Assembly (NCBI GenBank): GCA_043421945.1
Contig: JBHOGO010000001.1
Span: 62,001 to 126,000 of the forward strand
DNA length: 64,000 nucleotides
Reading direction: 5' to 3'
Source of the DNA: Thaumasiovibrio sp043421945
GTDB taxonomy: Bacteria; Pseudomonadota; Gammaproteobacteria; Enterobacterales; Vibrionaceae
Shown: positions 17,490 through 26,253 of the stretch, piece by piece
Numbering within the stretch: the stretch's first letter is position 1
Layout: each line of letters starts with the position of its first letter
The notes under the pieces: model-generated
The model's input: only the letters and a program-made list of their open reading frames with translations
Databases searched by the model: none
What the model was told of the DNA's origin: nothing
Made by a program: the position numbers and the translations under genes

Positions 17490-20087
17490 CTAGACAGCGG
17501 CTTGCACAATCACTTCATCCGCTTTCTTAGTGTAGTGTTCCATACGGTGGAAGTTGAGATAGCGATAAGTATCAGCTGCGGTTGCATCGATCTGCTTCGC
17601 ATACTCTAAGTATTCTTCTTTCGTTGGAATACGGCCAAGAATAGCCCCCACAGCCGTTAGTTCGGCAGATGCAAGATAGACATTTGCACCTGTACCTAAA
17701 CGGTTCGGGAAGTTACGAGTTGATGTCGACATCACGGTCGCTTCATCTGCAACACGAGCTTGGTTACCCATGCAGAGAGAACACCCTGGCGTTTCAACAC
17801 GTACTCCAGCACGACCAAAGATACTGTAGTAACCTTCTTCTGTGAGTTGATCTCTATCCATCTTCGTTGGGGGTGCAATCCACATCCGCGTCTCAAGCTG
17901 CCCACCAAACTTCTCTAGCAGCTTACCAGCAGCACGGAAGTGACCGATATTTGTCATGCACGAACCGATAAAGACTTCATCAATGTTCGTACCCTGCACG
18001 TCTGCCAGTAAACGAGCATCATCAGGATCATTTGGCGCACAAAGGATTGGTTGGTCGATCTCGGCAAGATCGATTTCAATCACGTGGGCATATTCAGCAT
18101 CTGAGTCAGCAGTCATCAGTTCAGGGGATGCTAACCATGCTTCCATCGCGGTAATACGGCGTTCAATCGTACGAATGTCACCGTAACCTTCAGCAATCAT
18201 CCACTTCAACATGACAATGTTAGAGTTGAGGTATTCCGCAATAGACTCTTCAGACAGCTTAACGGTACAGCCTGCTGCACTACGCTCTGCTGATGCATCT
18301 GAAAGCTCAAAGGCTTGTTCTACGCTGAGGTGTTCAACACCTTCAATCTCAAGCACACGTCCAGAGAACTCATTGATCTTACCGGCTTTCTCAACGGTTA
18401 GTAGACCTTGCTGAATCGCGTAGTATGGAATCGCATGAACAAGATCACGCAGTGTAATACCTTCTCGCATCTCGCCTTTAAAACGCACCAAGATAGACTC
18501 AGGCATATCTAAAGGCATCACGCCTGTCGCAGCTGCAAAGGCAACAAGACCCGATCCCGCAGGGAAAGAAATACCTAGAGGGAAACGAGTATGTGAATCA
18601 CCACCAGTACCAACTGTATCAGGTAGTAGCATGCGGTTAAGCCAAGAGTGGATCACACCATCACCAGGACGTAGTGAGACACCACCGCGATTCATGATGA
18701 AATCGGGTAATGTATGGTGAGTATTCACATCAATAGGCTTTGGATATGCTGACGTATGACAGAAGGATTGCATGGTCAGATCGGCAGAGAAACCAAGACA
18801 TGCAAGGTCTTTCAGCTCATCGCGTGTCATCGGTCCAGTCGTATCTTGAGAGCCCACGGTTGTCATTTTTGGCTCACAGTATGTGCCTGGACGAATCCCT
18901 TCCACACCACATGCTTTACCAACCATCTTTTGCGCTAACGTATAGCCTTTGCCACTATCTGCAACAGCTTGTGGACGACGGAATACATCGGAAGAAGGTA
19001 AGTTTAATGCTTCACGGGCACGGTCTGTTAGGCCACGACCAATAATCAGTGGTATACGACCACCAGCACGCACTTCATCAATCAAGACATCGGTCTTCAA
19101 TTCAAAGGTAGAAATAACTTCATCACTATCATGACGGCATACTTGACCTTTAAACGGGTAAACGTCGATGACATCTCCCATCGACAGTGAGGATACATCG
19201 ACCTCGATCGGCAATGCACCGGCATCTTCCATCGTATTAAAGAAGATTGGGGCAATTTTACCACCTAATACGTAACCACCTGCACGCTTGTTAGGGACAA
19301 ACGGGATATCATCCCCCATGAACCACAAGACGGAGTTAGTTGCCGATTTACGTGAAGAGCCAGTACCAACCACATCACCGACATAAACCAATTGGTGGCC
19401 TTTCGCTTTCAAATCATCGATAAGCTTAATTGGACCAATTGAGCCCGCAACCTCTGGCTCAATGCCTTCTCGTTCATTTTTCAGCATCGCTAAAGCATGA
19501 AGAGGGATATCAGGGCGTGACCAAGCATCTGGTGCAGGGGATAAATCATCCGTATTCGTTTCACCGGTCACTTTAAAGACAGTTAGCGTTATTTTTTCTG
19601 CCAACTCTGGTTTTGATAAGAACCATTCAGCATCAGCCCAAGACTGAAGTACCTGTTGAGCTGACGTATTACCCGCTTTCGCTTTCTCTTCTACATCGTA
19701 GAATGCATCAAACATAAGAAGCGTGTGCGATAGCGCATTAACAGCGATAGAAGCAAGTTCAGCATCATCTAATAGGCTGACTAGTGGCTCAATATTGTAA
19801 CCACCTTGCATGGTACCCAGTAATTCAGCAGCTTTTGCTTTACTCACTAACGGTGAGCTTGCTTCGCCTTTTGTTACTGCAGCTAAGAAGCCCGCTTTCA
19901 CATAAGCGGCTTCATCAACACCTGGTGGGACTCGATTTTCGAGTAAATCAACTAAGAAGGCATCTTCACCAGCGGGTGGATTTTTCAGTAACTCGATAAG
20001 ACCTGAGACTTGCTCAGCATCTAGGGGTTTAGGGACAACTCCTTGGGCAGCACGCTCTTCGACGTGTTTACGGTAGGCTTCAAGCAC
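17490..20087 (-). CDS. acnB: Aconitate hydratase B
   Basis: AcnB is the main TCA-cycle aconitase (citrate to isocitrate) and also works as 2-methylisocitrate dehydratase. The 865-aa product has the AcnB order of domains: an N-terminal HEAT-like domain (about 1-160), the swivel domain, then the three-part catalytic core with the [4Fe-4S] cysteines in GSCMTNIGH and PGCSLCMGNQ. The frame is open to 20114, but the GTG at 20087 follows an AGAGGA ribosome binding site and gives exactly the E. coli length, beginning LEAYRKHVEERAAQG. The 232 bp upstream, to the patatin gene, hold no gene that I can see. Confidence 0.96.
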   Translation of the reverse strand: MLEAYRKHVEERAAQGVVPKPLDAEQVSGLIELLKNPPAGEDAFLVDLLENRVPPGVDEAAYVKAGFLAAVTKGEASSPLVSKAKAAELLGTMQGGYNIEPLVSLLDDAELASIAVNALSHTLLMFDAFYDVEEKAKAGNTSAQQVLQSWADAEWFLSKPELAEKITLTVFKVTGETNTDDLSPAPDAWSRPDIPLHALAMLKNEREGIEPEVAGSIGPIKLIDDLKAKGHQLVYVGDVVGTGSSRKSATNSVLWFMGDDIPFVPNKRAGGYVLGGKIAPIFFNTMEDAGALPIEVDVSSLSMGDVIDVYPFKGQVCRHDSDEVISTFELKTDVLIDEVRAGGRIPLIIGRGLTDRAREALNLPSSDVFRRPQAVADSGKGYTLAQKMVGKACGVEGIRPGTYCEPKMTTVGSQDTTGPMTRDELKDLACLGFSADLTMQSFCHTSAYPKPIDVNTHHTLPDFIMNRGGVSLRPGDGVIHSWLNRMLLPDTVGTGGDSHTRFPLGISFPAGSGLVAFAAATGVMPLDMPESILVRFKGEMREGITLRDLVHAIPYYAIQQGLLTVEKAGKINEFSGRVLEIEGVEHLSVEQAFELSDASAERSAAGCTVKLSEESIAEYLNSNIVMLKWMIAEGYGDIRTIERRITAMEAWLASPELMTADSDAEYAHVIEIDLAEIDQPILCAPNDPDDARLLADVQGTNIDEVFIGSCMTNIGHFRAAGKLLEKFGGQLETRMWIAPPTKMDRDQLTEEGYYSIFGRAGVRVETPGCSLCMGNQARVADEATVMSTSTRNFPNRLGTGANVYLASAELTAVGAILGRIPTKEEYLEYAKQIDATAADTYRYLNFHRMEHYTKKADEVIVQAAV

Positions 20088-20319
20088 GACGTTTTCCTCT
20101 CTTTGCGGTTCCACTCTGATAGCAGAACATCCTTGGAAAGTATTGAGCTATGTAATCAATGAAAACGAATAAATACGCACGATTATCAATGACAGTCACA
20201 GCTCAAACCGTGACAAAAGCATACCATTTTTAACCAACAGTTAAAATATGACCGATTTGGACAACACCATTAGACGGACAAAAGAGGTCAAAGTTGTGAG
20301 CTAGATTAGACTTAAATGT

Positions 20320-22584
20320 TTAAAATCTGTTACCAATAACAAGGTAAAATGAATCATACCCTTGCTCAGTCATCCCATAAGCAAGGATAAAAGGACCGAT
20401 TGGCGTTTGAATCCCCGTAAAAACACTTCCTGCATTATAAAGCGTTGCATCCGACGCACTTTGACCTGCATGACTCCATACACCCCCTCTCTCTAGCGAG
20501 CCGCCGATATAGATTGGCGCTTTAAAGAGCCCAAAATCATTAGCCGCGAGTTGGTATTGGTATGTCAAAGCACCAAAGATTTTTTTTGTTCCTAATAATG
20601 AGCCTTTGGGAATACCGGAAAGGTTTAGAAAACCACCAAGCTCTGCCGGCTCTATTGGCTGGTGAGAACGGGTGTACTCTCCTATCATGCTAACGCTGTG
20701 ACGCTGGTAACTTTCAGCCCATTGAAAAGTTAAATATTGGGAAGTACGTTCTGATGTTTGCGGTAGATAAAATGGTGCCTCTGTACCTGAAACTTCGTCC
20801 TCGGTGACTTTTAGTTCATAGCTAAACTTTAATCCCGTTCTAGCCCAAAATTGATCATCTAAGGTATCAAAGTTAAACCGTGTGTACACTTGTGCACTGG
20901 TATGTTGCGTCGACCCCAATTCAGGTGCCCCTGGGAACATGATGTCACCATCTACCCAGCGTAAACCAGACTGCACTGTCATCCACGGCAAAAACTGATA
21001 GCCAATACCTACATCGCTCATGAATGTCTCAAATTGTCCATTGCGAAAGGAATCCACATCGGGTAATTCAGGGTCGCCTCGATGTGAAGAGACATTACGT
21101 TTCTCCACTTTATATTCCCCTTCAACATGTAAATAAAGGGGAAGCTCACTATCAAAAGGAAAATGAAAAATAGAGCGAATACCTTTCGATGTACCCAGCT
21201 CAAATTCATTCCGCCATTCTGCACCATGACGGCTGAGACCAGTAATATCAATGGATGTCCCCATGGAGAGATCGGTATCGGCATCAAAGTTATCTTCAAC
21301 GGCAAAACGTAAGTTGAGGTAATTGGGCCCCCAACTTTTCTCTCTAATGATCAACTTAAGGACTTGCTGCTCATTTTCCTCATAGAGGTGAAAATCAACC
21401 CGCTCAAAACGGTCCATGGCATAAAGTCGACGAATACCAATCTCTAATTCGGTAAAATCGAGAGGCCAGTTAGGGCGTAAATTCAACATTTTGAATACGG
21501 CAGAATCAGATAAAAAGGAGTTATTATCGATCACATAGCGGTCCACTTTGACAAGTTCTCGCCCTCGATTTTTTTCTCGTTCTACCTTTAAATTTGAACG
21601 ATAAACAGCATAGTCACTCGGAGGAAGCGATAGCTCAGATAAGGTCTCTGTCTGCTCAGTGGCTGCGATATACCCTAACTTGTAGGCCTCAGCCATTTTA
21701 TCGAACCCCAGCACACTGATATGCTGCGTATCCGGTTGAATTAAGATATCGTTTTTAGTCATCAATGACTGTTGAAGTAGCGTGTTATTTTGAACCACAT
21801 AGTTAGTCACTTGGTCTAACATCGACAGGTAGCTGTGTAGCTCATCTTCCGACGAGTAGTCATTACTGATATCGACAGCAATAACAACATCTGCCCCCAT
21901 CTGTTTAGCCAATGCGACAGGGAGGTTATTCACTAACCCACCATCAGCGAGTAGCCGTCCATCAATTTCGACAGGTGCAAGAATACCTTGCAGCGCCATA
22001 CTCGCTTGCATACTTCTCGCCAGCGAGCCTTTTTCAAGCACAACAGGGTCAAGGGTTGCCATATCGGTAGCGACGGCACGAAAGGGAATAGCAAGATCGT
22101 CAAAGCTATCGAAATCGGGCATGTGCCCAACGGTTACACGTAACAGGTGAGCCATTGTTTGCCCTTGAATGACCCCTTTAGGCATCTGAAATCGCCCTTC
22201 ATCAAGGCCGATATTCAAAGAGATTTGATAACGATCTTCGTTCTGCTTTTGATGATTGCTACGCTCTGAACGAGGCGTTTTGTCCTTAAAACCATCATTC
22301 CAATTGGTATTTTGAAATAAGATATCAATCTCATCCGCAGACACACCTGTCGCATATAGACCACCGATATAAGCGCCCATGCTTGAACCAACAATCACAT
22401 CGACAGGTATTTGCGACTCTTCCAGTGCTTTCAGCACACCAATATGTGCGGCGCCTTTCGCCCCTCCCCCACTCAATACCAGTCCAATCTTGGGGTTGGT
22501 ATGTTGACTCTCCTCTTTGCTGTCATCGGCCTGCACTAAACCAACAAAAAATAAGCACACCACCATCAACAGCATTCGATACAT
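20320..22584 (-). CDS. Patatin-like phospholipase with POTRA-like and outer-membrane barrel domains (type Vd secretion-like)
   Basis: The 754-aa product looks like a self-contained lipolytic outer-membrane protein of the PlpD class. It has a signal peptide (about 1-19), then a patatin domain with oxyanion loop GGGAKG at residues 39-44, nucleophile Ser68 in GSSMG and catalytic Asp near 214 in DGG. A POTRA-like segment follows (about 370-440), then a C-terminal BamA/TamA-like barrel ending in FYLVIGNRF, a beta-signal with terminal Phe. The start at 22584 was preferred because it leads straight into the signal peptide; ATGs at 22590 and 22575 are alternatives. It lies between lpdA and acnB on the same strand. 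Substrate lipid and actual release of the patatin domain are unknown. Confidence 0.85.
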   Translation of the reverse strand: MYRMLLMVVCLFFVGLVQADDSKEESQHTNPKIGLVLSGGGAKGAAHIGVLKALEESQIPVDVIVGSSMGAYIGGLYATGVSADEIDILFQNTNWNDGFKDKTPRSERSNHQKQNEDRYQISLNIGLDEGRFQMPKGVIQGQTMAHLLRVTVGHMPDFDSFDDLAIPFRAVATDMATLDPVVLEKGSLARSMQASMALQGILAPVEIDGRLLADGGLVNNLPVALAKQMGADVVIAVDISNDYSSEDELHSYLSMLDQVTNYVVQNNTLLQQSLMTKNDILIQPDTQHISVLGFDKMAEAYKLGYIAATEQTETLSELSLPPSDYAVYRSNLKVEREKNRGRELVKVDRYVIDNNSFLSDSAVFKMLNLRPNWPLDFTELEIGIRRLYAMDRFERVDFHLYEENEQQVLKLIIREKSWGPNYLNLRFAVEDNFDADTDLSMGTSIDITGLSRHGAEWRNEFELGTSKGIRSIFHFPFDSELPLYLHVEGEYKVEKRNVSSHRGDPELPDVDSFRNGQFETFMSDVGIGYQFLPWMTVQSGLRWVDGDIMFPGAPELGSTQHTSAQVYTRFNFDTLDDQFWARTGLKFSYELKVTEDEVSGTEAPFYLPQTSERTSQYLTFQWAESYQRHSVSMIGEYTRSHQPIEPAELGGFLNLSGIPKGSLLGTKKIFGALTYQYQLAANDFGLFKAPIYIGGSLERGGVWSHAGQSASDATLYNAGSVFTGIQTPIGPFILAYGMTEQGYDSFYLVIGNRF

Positions 22585-22674
22585 CAACATCACCAAGGCA
22601 CAAAAAATAGGAGGGCATTCTACTGTAAAAAGAGAATGTGAGCGAATTTTAGTCAACTCTATGAATTGCAGGCA

Positions 22675-22700
22675 CAAAAAAGGCGCTGTCTCCAGCGCCT
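22675..22700 (-). terminator. Terminator of the pyruvate dehydrogenase operon
   Basis: AGGCGCT and AGCGCCT pair around a six-base loop at 22681-22700, followed on the minus strand by six T. It lies about 28 bp after the lpdA stop. Confidence 0.87.
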
Positions 22701-22728
22701 AAAACGAAAGGTTATTCTAGCGAGAAAA

Positions 22729-24153
22729 TTATTTCTTTTTCTTCGCTTTTGCATTCGGTAAATCAGTGACTGTGCCTTCAAAGACTTCAGCCGCTAGACC
22801 AACAGATTCATGTAGCGTCGGGTGAGCATGGATAGTCAATGCGATATCTTCCGCATCACAACCCATCTCGATAGCAAGACCAATCTCGCCCAGTAGCTCA
22901 CCACCATTAGTACCAACAATCGCACCACCGATAACACGGTGAGTATCTTTATCAAAGATAAGCTTAGTCATACCTTCTGCACAGTCAGAAGCAATTGCAC
23001 GGCCTGAAGCAGCCCATGGGAACGTCGCAGCTTCGTAGTTAATGCCTTCTGCTTTCGCTTCTTTTTCTGTCTTACCTACCCACGCCACTTCTGGCTCAGT
23101 ATAAGCAATAGAAGGAATGACTTTAGGGTCAAAGTAGTGCTTCTTACCAGAAATAACTTCAGCCGCTACGTGACCTTCATGCACACCTTTGTGTGCAAGC
23201 ATTGGCTGACCAACAATATCGCCAATCGCATGAATATGGCTCACGTTAGTACGCATCTGCTTATCAACACTGATAAAGCCACGCTCATCAACTTCAATGC
23301 CTGCTTTTTCAGCATCCATCAATTGACCATTTGGTACACGACCAATAGCAACAAGAACAGCGTCATAACGCTCAGCTTCCGCTGGTGCCTTTTTGCCTTC
23401 CATTGATACATAGATACCATCGTCACGCGCTTCAACAGCGGTCACTTTCGTTTCTAGCATCAAGTTGAATTTGTCTTTGATACGCTTGGTATAAACCTTA
23501 ACCATATCTTTATCAGCGGCTGGAATAAGCTGATCGAACATTTCAACGACATCAATTTGAGAACCAAGAGAGTGGTAAACCGTTGCCATTTCAAGACCGA
23601 TGATACCACCGCCCATAATTAGCAATTTACCCGGAACTTCTTTCAGCTCAAGCGCATCTGTTGAATCCCAGATACGTGGGTCATCATGCGGAATAAATGG
23701 CAGTTTAATTGGGCGAGAGCCCGCTGCTATAATCGCATTATCAAAGTTAATCGTTGTTGTTTCTTCGCCTTCAGCAACAATCGTGTTTGGTCCAGTAAAT
23801 TTACCGTAGCCGTTAACGATAGTTACTTTACGCATCTTAGCCATTCCGCCAAGACCGCCAGTAAGCTGGCTGATAACTTTTTCTTTCCACAAACGAATCT
23901 TGTCGATATCAGTTTGTGGCTCACCGAATACAATACCGTGTTCAGCAAGCGCTTTAGCTTCTTCAATGACTTTTGCTACGTGAAGTAGTGCTTTTGATGG
24001 GATACAACCCACGTTCAAACATACACCACCTAATGTGTCATAACGTTCGATGAGAACGGTTTCCAGACCTAGATCTGCACAACGGAAAGCAGCTGAATAG
24101 CCTGCTGGACCTGCACCAAGTACCACAACTTGTGCTTTGATTTCTTTGCTCAT
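22729..24153 (-). CDS. lpdA: Dihydrolipoyl dehydrogenase (E3)
   Basis: E3 reoxidises the lipoyl groups of the pyruvate and 2-oxoglutarate dehydrogenase complexes using FAD and NAD+. The 474-aa product has the FAD-binding GAGPAGYSAA near residue 14, the redox-active disulfide C45-LNVG-C50, an NAD-binding GGGIIGLE motif near 180, and the C-terminal catalytic HAHPTLHE. It is the last gene of the pdh operon, 175 bp after aceF. That gap holds two inverted-repeat structures, so lpdA may have separate control in addition to pdh readthrough. Confidence 0.96.
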   Translation of the reverse strand: MSKEIKAQVVVLGAGPAGYSAAFRCADLGLETVLIERYDTLGGVCLNVGCIPSKALLHVAKVIEEAKALAEHGIVFGEPQTDIDKIRLWKEKVISQLTGGLGGMAKMRKVTIVNGYGKFTGPNTIVAEGEETTTINFDNAIIAAGSRPIKLPFIPHDDPRIWDSTDALELKEVPGKLLIMGGGIIGLEMATVYHSLGSQIDVVEMFDQLIPAADKDMVKVYTKRIKDKFNLMLETKVTAVEARDDGIYVSMEGKKAPAEAERYDAVLVAIGRVPNGQLMDAEKAGIEVDERGFISVDKQMRTNVSHIHAIGDIVGQPMLAHKGVHEGHVAAEVISGKKHYFDPKVIPSIAYTEPEVAWVGKTEKEAKAEGINYEAATFPWAASGRAIASDCAEGMTKLIFDKDTHRVIGGAIVGTNGGELLGEIGLAIEMGCDAEDIALTIHAHPTLHESVGLAAEVFEGTVTDLPNAKAKKKK

Positions 24154-24181
24154 CTTGACCTCGTTTAGTCTTATATCCCTG

Positions 24182-24261
24182 ACAGGCTAAGTTGATGTTT
24201 CATTGACTGCAACAGTTTACAGAGATGTTAACAGCCTGAAAAATCTAATCGCTTAGCCTGT
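24182..24261 (-). repeat. Long-range 10-bp inverted repeat in the lpdA leader
   Basis: ACAGGCTAAG at 24182-24191 and its exact complement CTTAGCCTGT at 24252-24261 are 60 nt apart, directly upstream of lpdA. In the aceF-lpdA transcript they could pair into a long stem enclosing an AU-rich loop. The function is unknown. Confidence 0.5.
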
Positions 24262-24277
24262 GAGCTGGTCAGCAATT

Positions 24278-24314
24278 CCGCTGCACACTGAGTGATTAAC
24301 GTCAGTGACAGCGG
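24278..24314 (-). other. Strong intercistronic hairpin after aceF
   Basis: CCGCTG-CA-CACTGA and TCAGTG-A-CAGCGG pair in two six-bp helices around a ten-base loop, beginning 14 nt past the aceF stop. No T-run follows, so it is not a standard terminator. It may protect or process the aceEF message. Confidence 0.6.
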
Positions 24315-24328
24315 ACCTGAACGAATGT

Positions 24329-26224
24329 TTACAGCACTAGGCGGCGAATATCTGACAATGCACCGTTTAAGTAAGTAATGAAACGTGCGCCTTCTGCACC
24401 ATCGATCACACGGTGATCGTAAGACAGTGACATTGGCAGCATTAGGCGTGGTTCGAAGTCTTTTCCGTTCCACACCGGTTTCATTTCTGACTTAGAAACA
24501 CCTAAGATGCCCACTTCCGGTGCGTTGACGATTGGCGTAAATGCCGTACCGCCTACACCACCAAGGCTAGAGATAGTAAAACAACCGCCCTGCATATCTG
24601 CAGCCGTCAGTTTACCAGCTCGTGCTTTCTTAGAGATAGCCATTAGCTCTTCAGATAATTCGTAAATGCCTTTTTTGTTCACATCTTTAAAGACAGGAAC
24701 AACGAGACCATTTGGTGTATCAACAGCGATACCCACGTTTACGTATTTCTTTAGAATGATGCTTTCACCATCGTCAGACAATGATGAGTTGAACGATGGG
24801 AATGCTTCTAGTGCTTTCGCAACCGCTTTCATGATGAACACAAGTGGTGTGATCTTCATGCCTGTCTCTTTCTTCGCTTCGATAGCATTCTGCTCTTTAC
24901 GGAATGCTTCTAGCTCAGTGATGTCGGCATTGTCCCACTGTGTAACGTGAGGGATCATTACCCAGTTACGATGTAGGTTAGCACCAGAAATTTTCTTAAT
25001 CTTAGAAAGCTTCTTAACTTCAGTGTCACCAAACTTGCTGAAGTCCACTTTTGGCCATGGTAGTAGACCTAGCGCAGAGCCGTCGCCGCCTTTACCTGAT
25101 GCTGCAGCACCAGACTCAAGACGCTTAAGTGCATCTTTCACGTAGGCTTGAACGTCTTCTTTAAGGATACGGCTCTTACGGCCAGTACCTTTAACCTTAG
25201 ATAGGTTAACGCCAAATTCACGAGCAAGACGACGAACAACAGGAGAAGCGTGTGCGTAATCACCGTTCTCTTGGAAGTCACCAGCTGTCGCCGGTGCTTC
25301 TGCTTTAGCTGCTGGAGCAGGCGCTGGTGCTGCTTGTGCAGCTGGGGCCGCTACTGGTGCAGCTCCTGCGACTTCAAATACCATGATAAGTGAGCCAGTT
25401 GAAACCGTATCACCAGCTGCAATCTTAATCTCTTTAACGGTACCAGCGAATGGCGCAGGAACTTCCATTGATGCTTTGTCGCCTTCAACAGTAATCAGAG
25501 ATTGCTCTTCTTCTACCGTATCACCAACAGAAACCATCACTTCAGTCACTTCAACTTCGTCACCGCCGATATCTGGTACGTTAACGTCTTGCACAGCAGA
25601 TGCAGCAGCAACAGGTGCTGCCGCCGCAGGAGCCGGAGCTGCTGCTGGTGCTGAACCCGCTACCGGAGTGCCGGCCACTTCAAAGACCATGACTAGAGAG
25701 CCAGTAGAAACTGAATCACCAGAAGCGATCTTAATTTCTTTAACGATACCAGCGAATGGTGCAGGCACTTCCATTGAAGCCTTGTCGCCTTCAACAGTAA
25801 GAAGAGATTGCTCTTCTTCTACTGCATCACCGATAGCAACCATGATTTCAGTCACTTCAACTTCATCACCACCGATATCAGGAACGTGAACTTCTTTCAG
25901 TTCGTTCGCAACAGAAGGGGCTGCCGCTGCAGGAGCTGCAGCAACGGGTGCCGCCGCTTCAACTGCTGGCGCAGCCGGTGCGACTGCCGCACCTTCAGCT
26001 TCAAAGATCATGATCAGAGAACCTGTTGAGACTGAATCACCTTCCGCGATCTTAATTTCTTTTACCACACCCGCTTGAGACGCAGGAACTTCCATTGAAG
26101 CTTTATCGCCTTCAACTGTAATTAGAGATTGTTCTTCTTCAACCTTGTCGCCAACGCTTACAAGAATCTCAGTAACTTCAACCTCATCCGCACCGATGTC
26201 CGGTACATTAATTTCGATTGCCAT
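24329..26224 (-). CDS. aceF: Dihydrolipoamide acetyltransferase (PDH E2)
   Basis: E2 forms the core of the pyruvate dehydrogenase complex and transfers acetyl groups to CoA. The 631-aa product has three lipoyl domains with lipoylated lysines at K41, K148 and K250 (each in GDKASMEVP), joined by Ala/Pro-rich swinging linkers. A peripheral-subunit-binding domain (HASPVVRRLAREFGVNL near 327-343) and the catalytic domain with H604 and D608 in YDHRVIDG follow. Three lipoyl domains is the enterobacterial and vibrio arrangement. It is the third gene of pdhR-aceE-aceF-lpdA, 29 bp after aceE. Confidence 0.96.
   Translation of the reverse strand: MAIEINVPDIGADEVEVTEILVSVGDKVEEEQSLITVEGDKASMEVPASQAGVVKEIKIAEGDSVSTGSLIMIFEAEGAAVAPAAPAVEAAAPVAAAPAAAAPSVANELKEVHVPDIGGDEVEVTEIMVAIGDAVEEEQSLLTVEGDKASMEVPAPFAGIVKEIKIASGDSVSTGSLVMVFEVAGTPVAGSAPAAAPAPAAAAPVAAASAVQDVNVPDIGGDEVEVTEVMVSVGDTVEEEQSLITVEGDKASMEVPAPFAGTVKEIKIAAGDTVSTGSLIMVFEVAGAAPVAAPAAQAAPAPAPAAKAEAPATAGDFQENGDYAHASPVVRRLAREFGVNLSKVKGTGRKSRILKEDVQAYVKDALKRLESGAAASGKGGDGSALGLLPWPKVDFSKFGDTEVKKLSKIKKISGANLHRNWVMIPHVTQWDNADITELEAFRKEQNAIEAKKETGMKITPLVFIMKAVAKALEAFPSFNSSLSDDGESIILKKYVNVGIAVDTPNGLVVPVFKDVNKKGIYELSEELMAISKKARAGKLTAADMQGGCFTISSLGGVGGTAFTPIVNAPEVGILGVSKSEMKPVWNGKDFEPRLMLPMSLSYDHRVIDGAEGARFITYLNGALSDIRRLVL
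25355..26224 (-). repeat. Triplicated lipoyl-domain coding repeat in aceF
   Basis: Three direct repeats of about 230 bp with about 310-bp periodicity encode the lipoyl domains. They are separated by Ala/Pro-rich linker DNA. Domain duplication is the explanation; they could recombine or confuse assembly. Confidence 0.8.
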
Positions 26225-26253
26225 TGCTTATCTACCTTTTAATTGAGCATTGT

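Noticed and set aside
24228..24473. 81-codon ORF spanning the aceF end and the lpdA leader
   Set aside because: It is out of frame with aceF, overlaps its conserved catalytic region and has no family features.
25383..25889. 168-codon frame opposite aceF
   Set aside because: It is an antisense shadow of the lipoyl repeats, with composition dictated by the Ala/Pro-rich coding strand.
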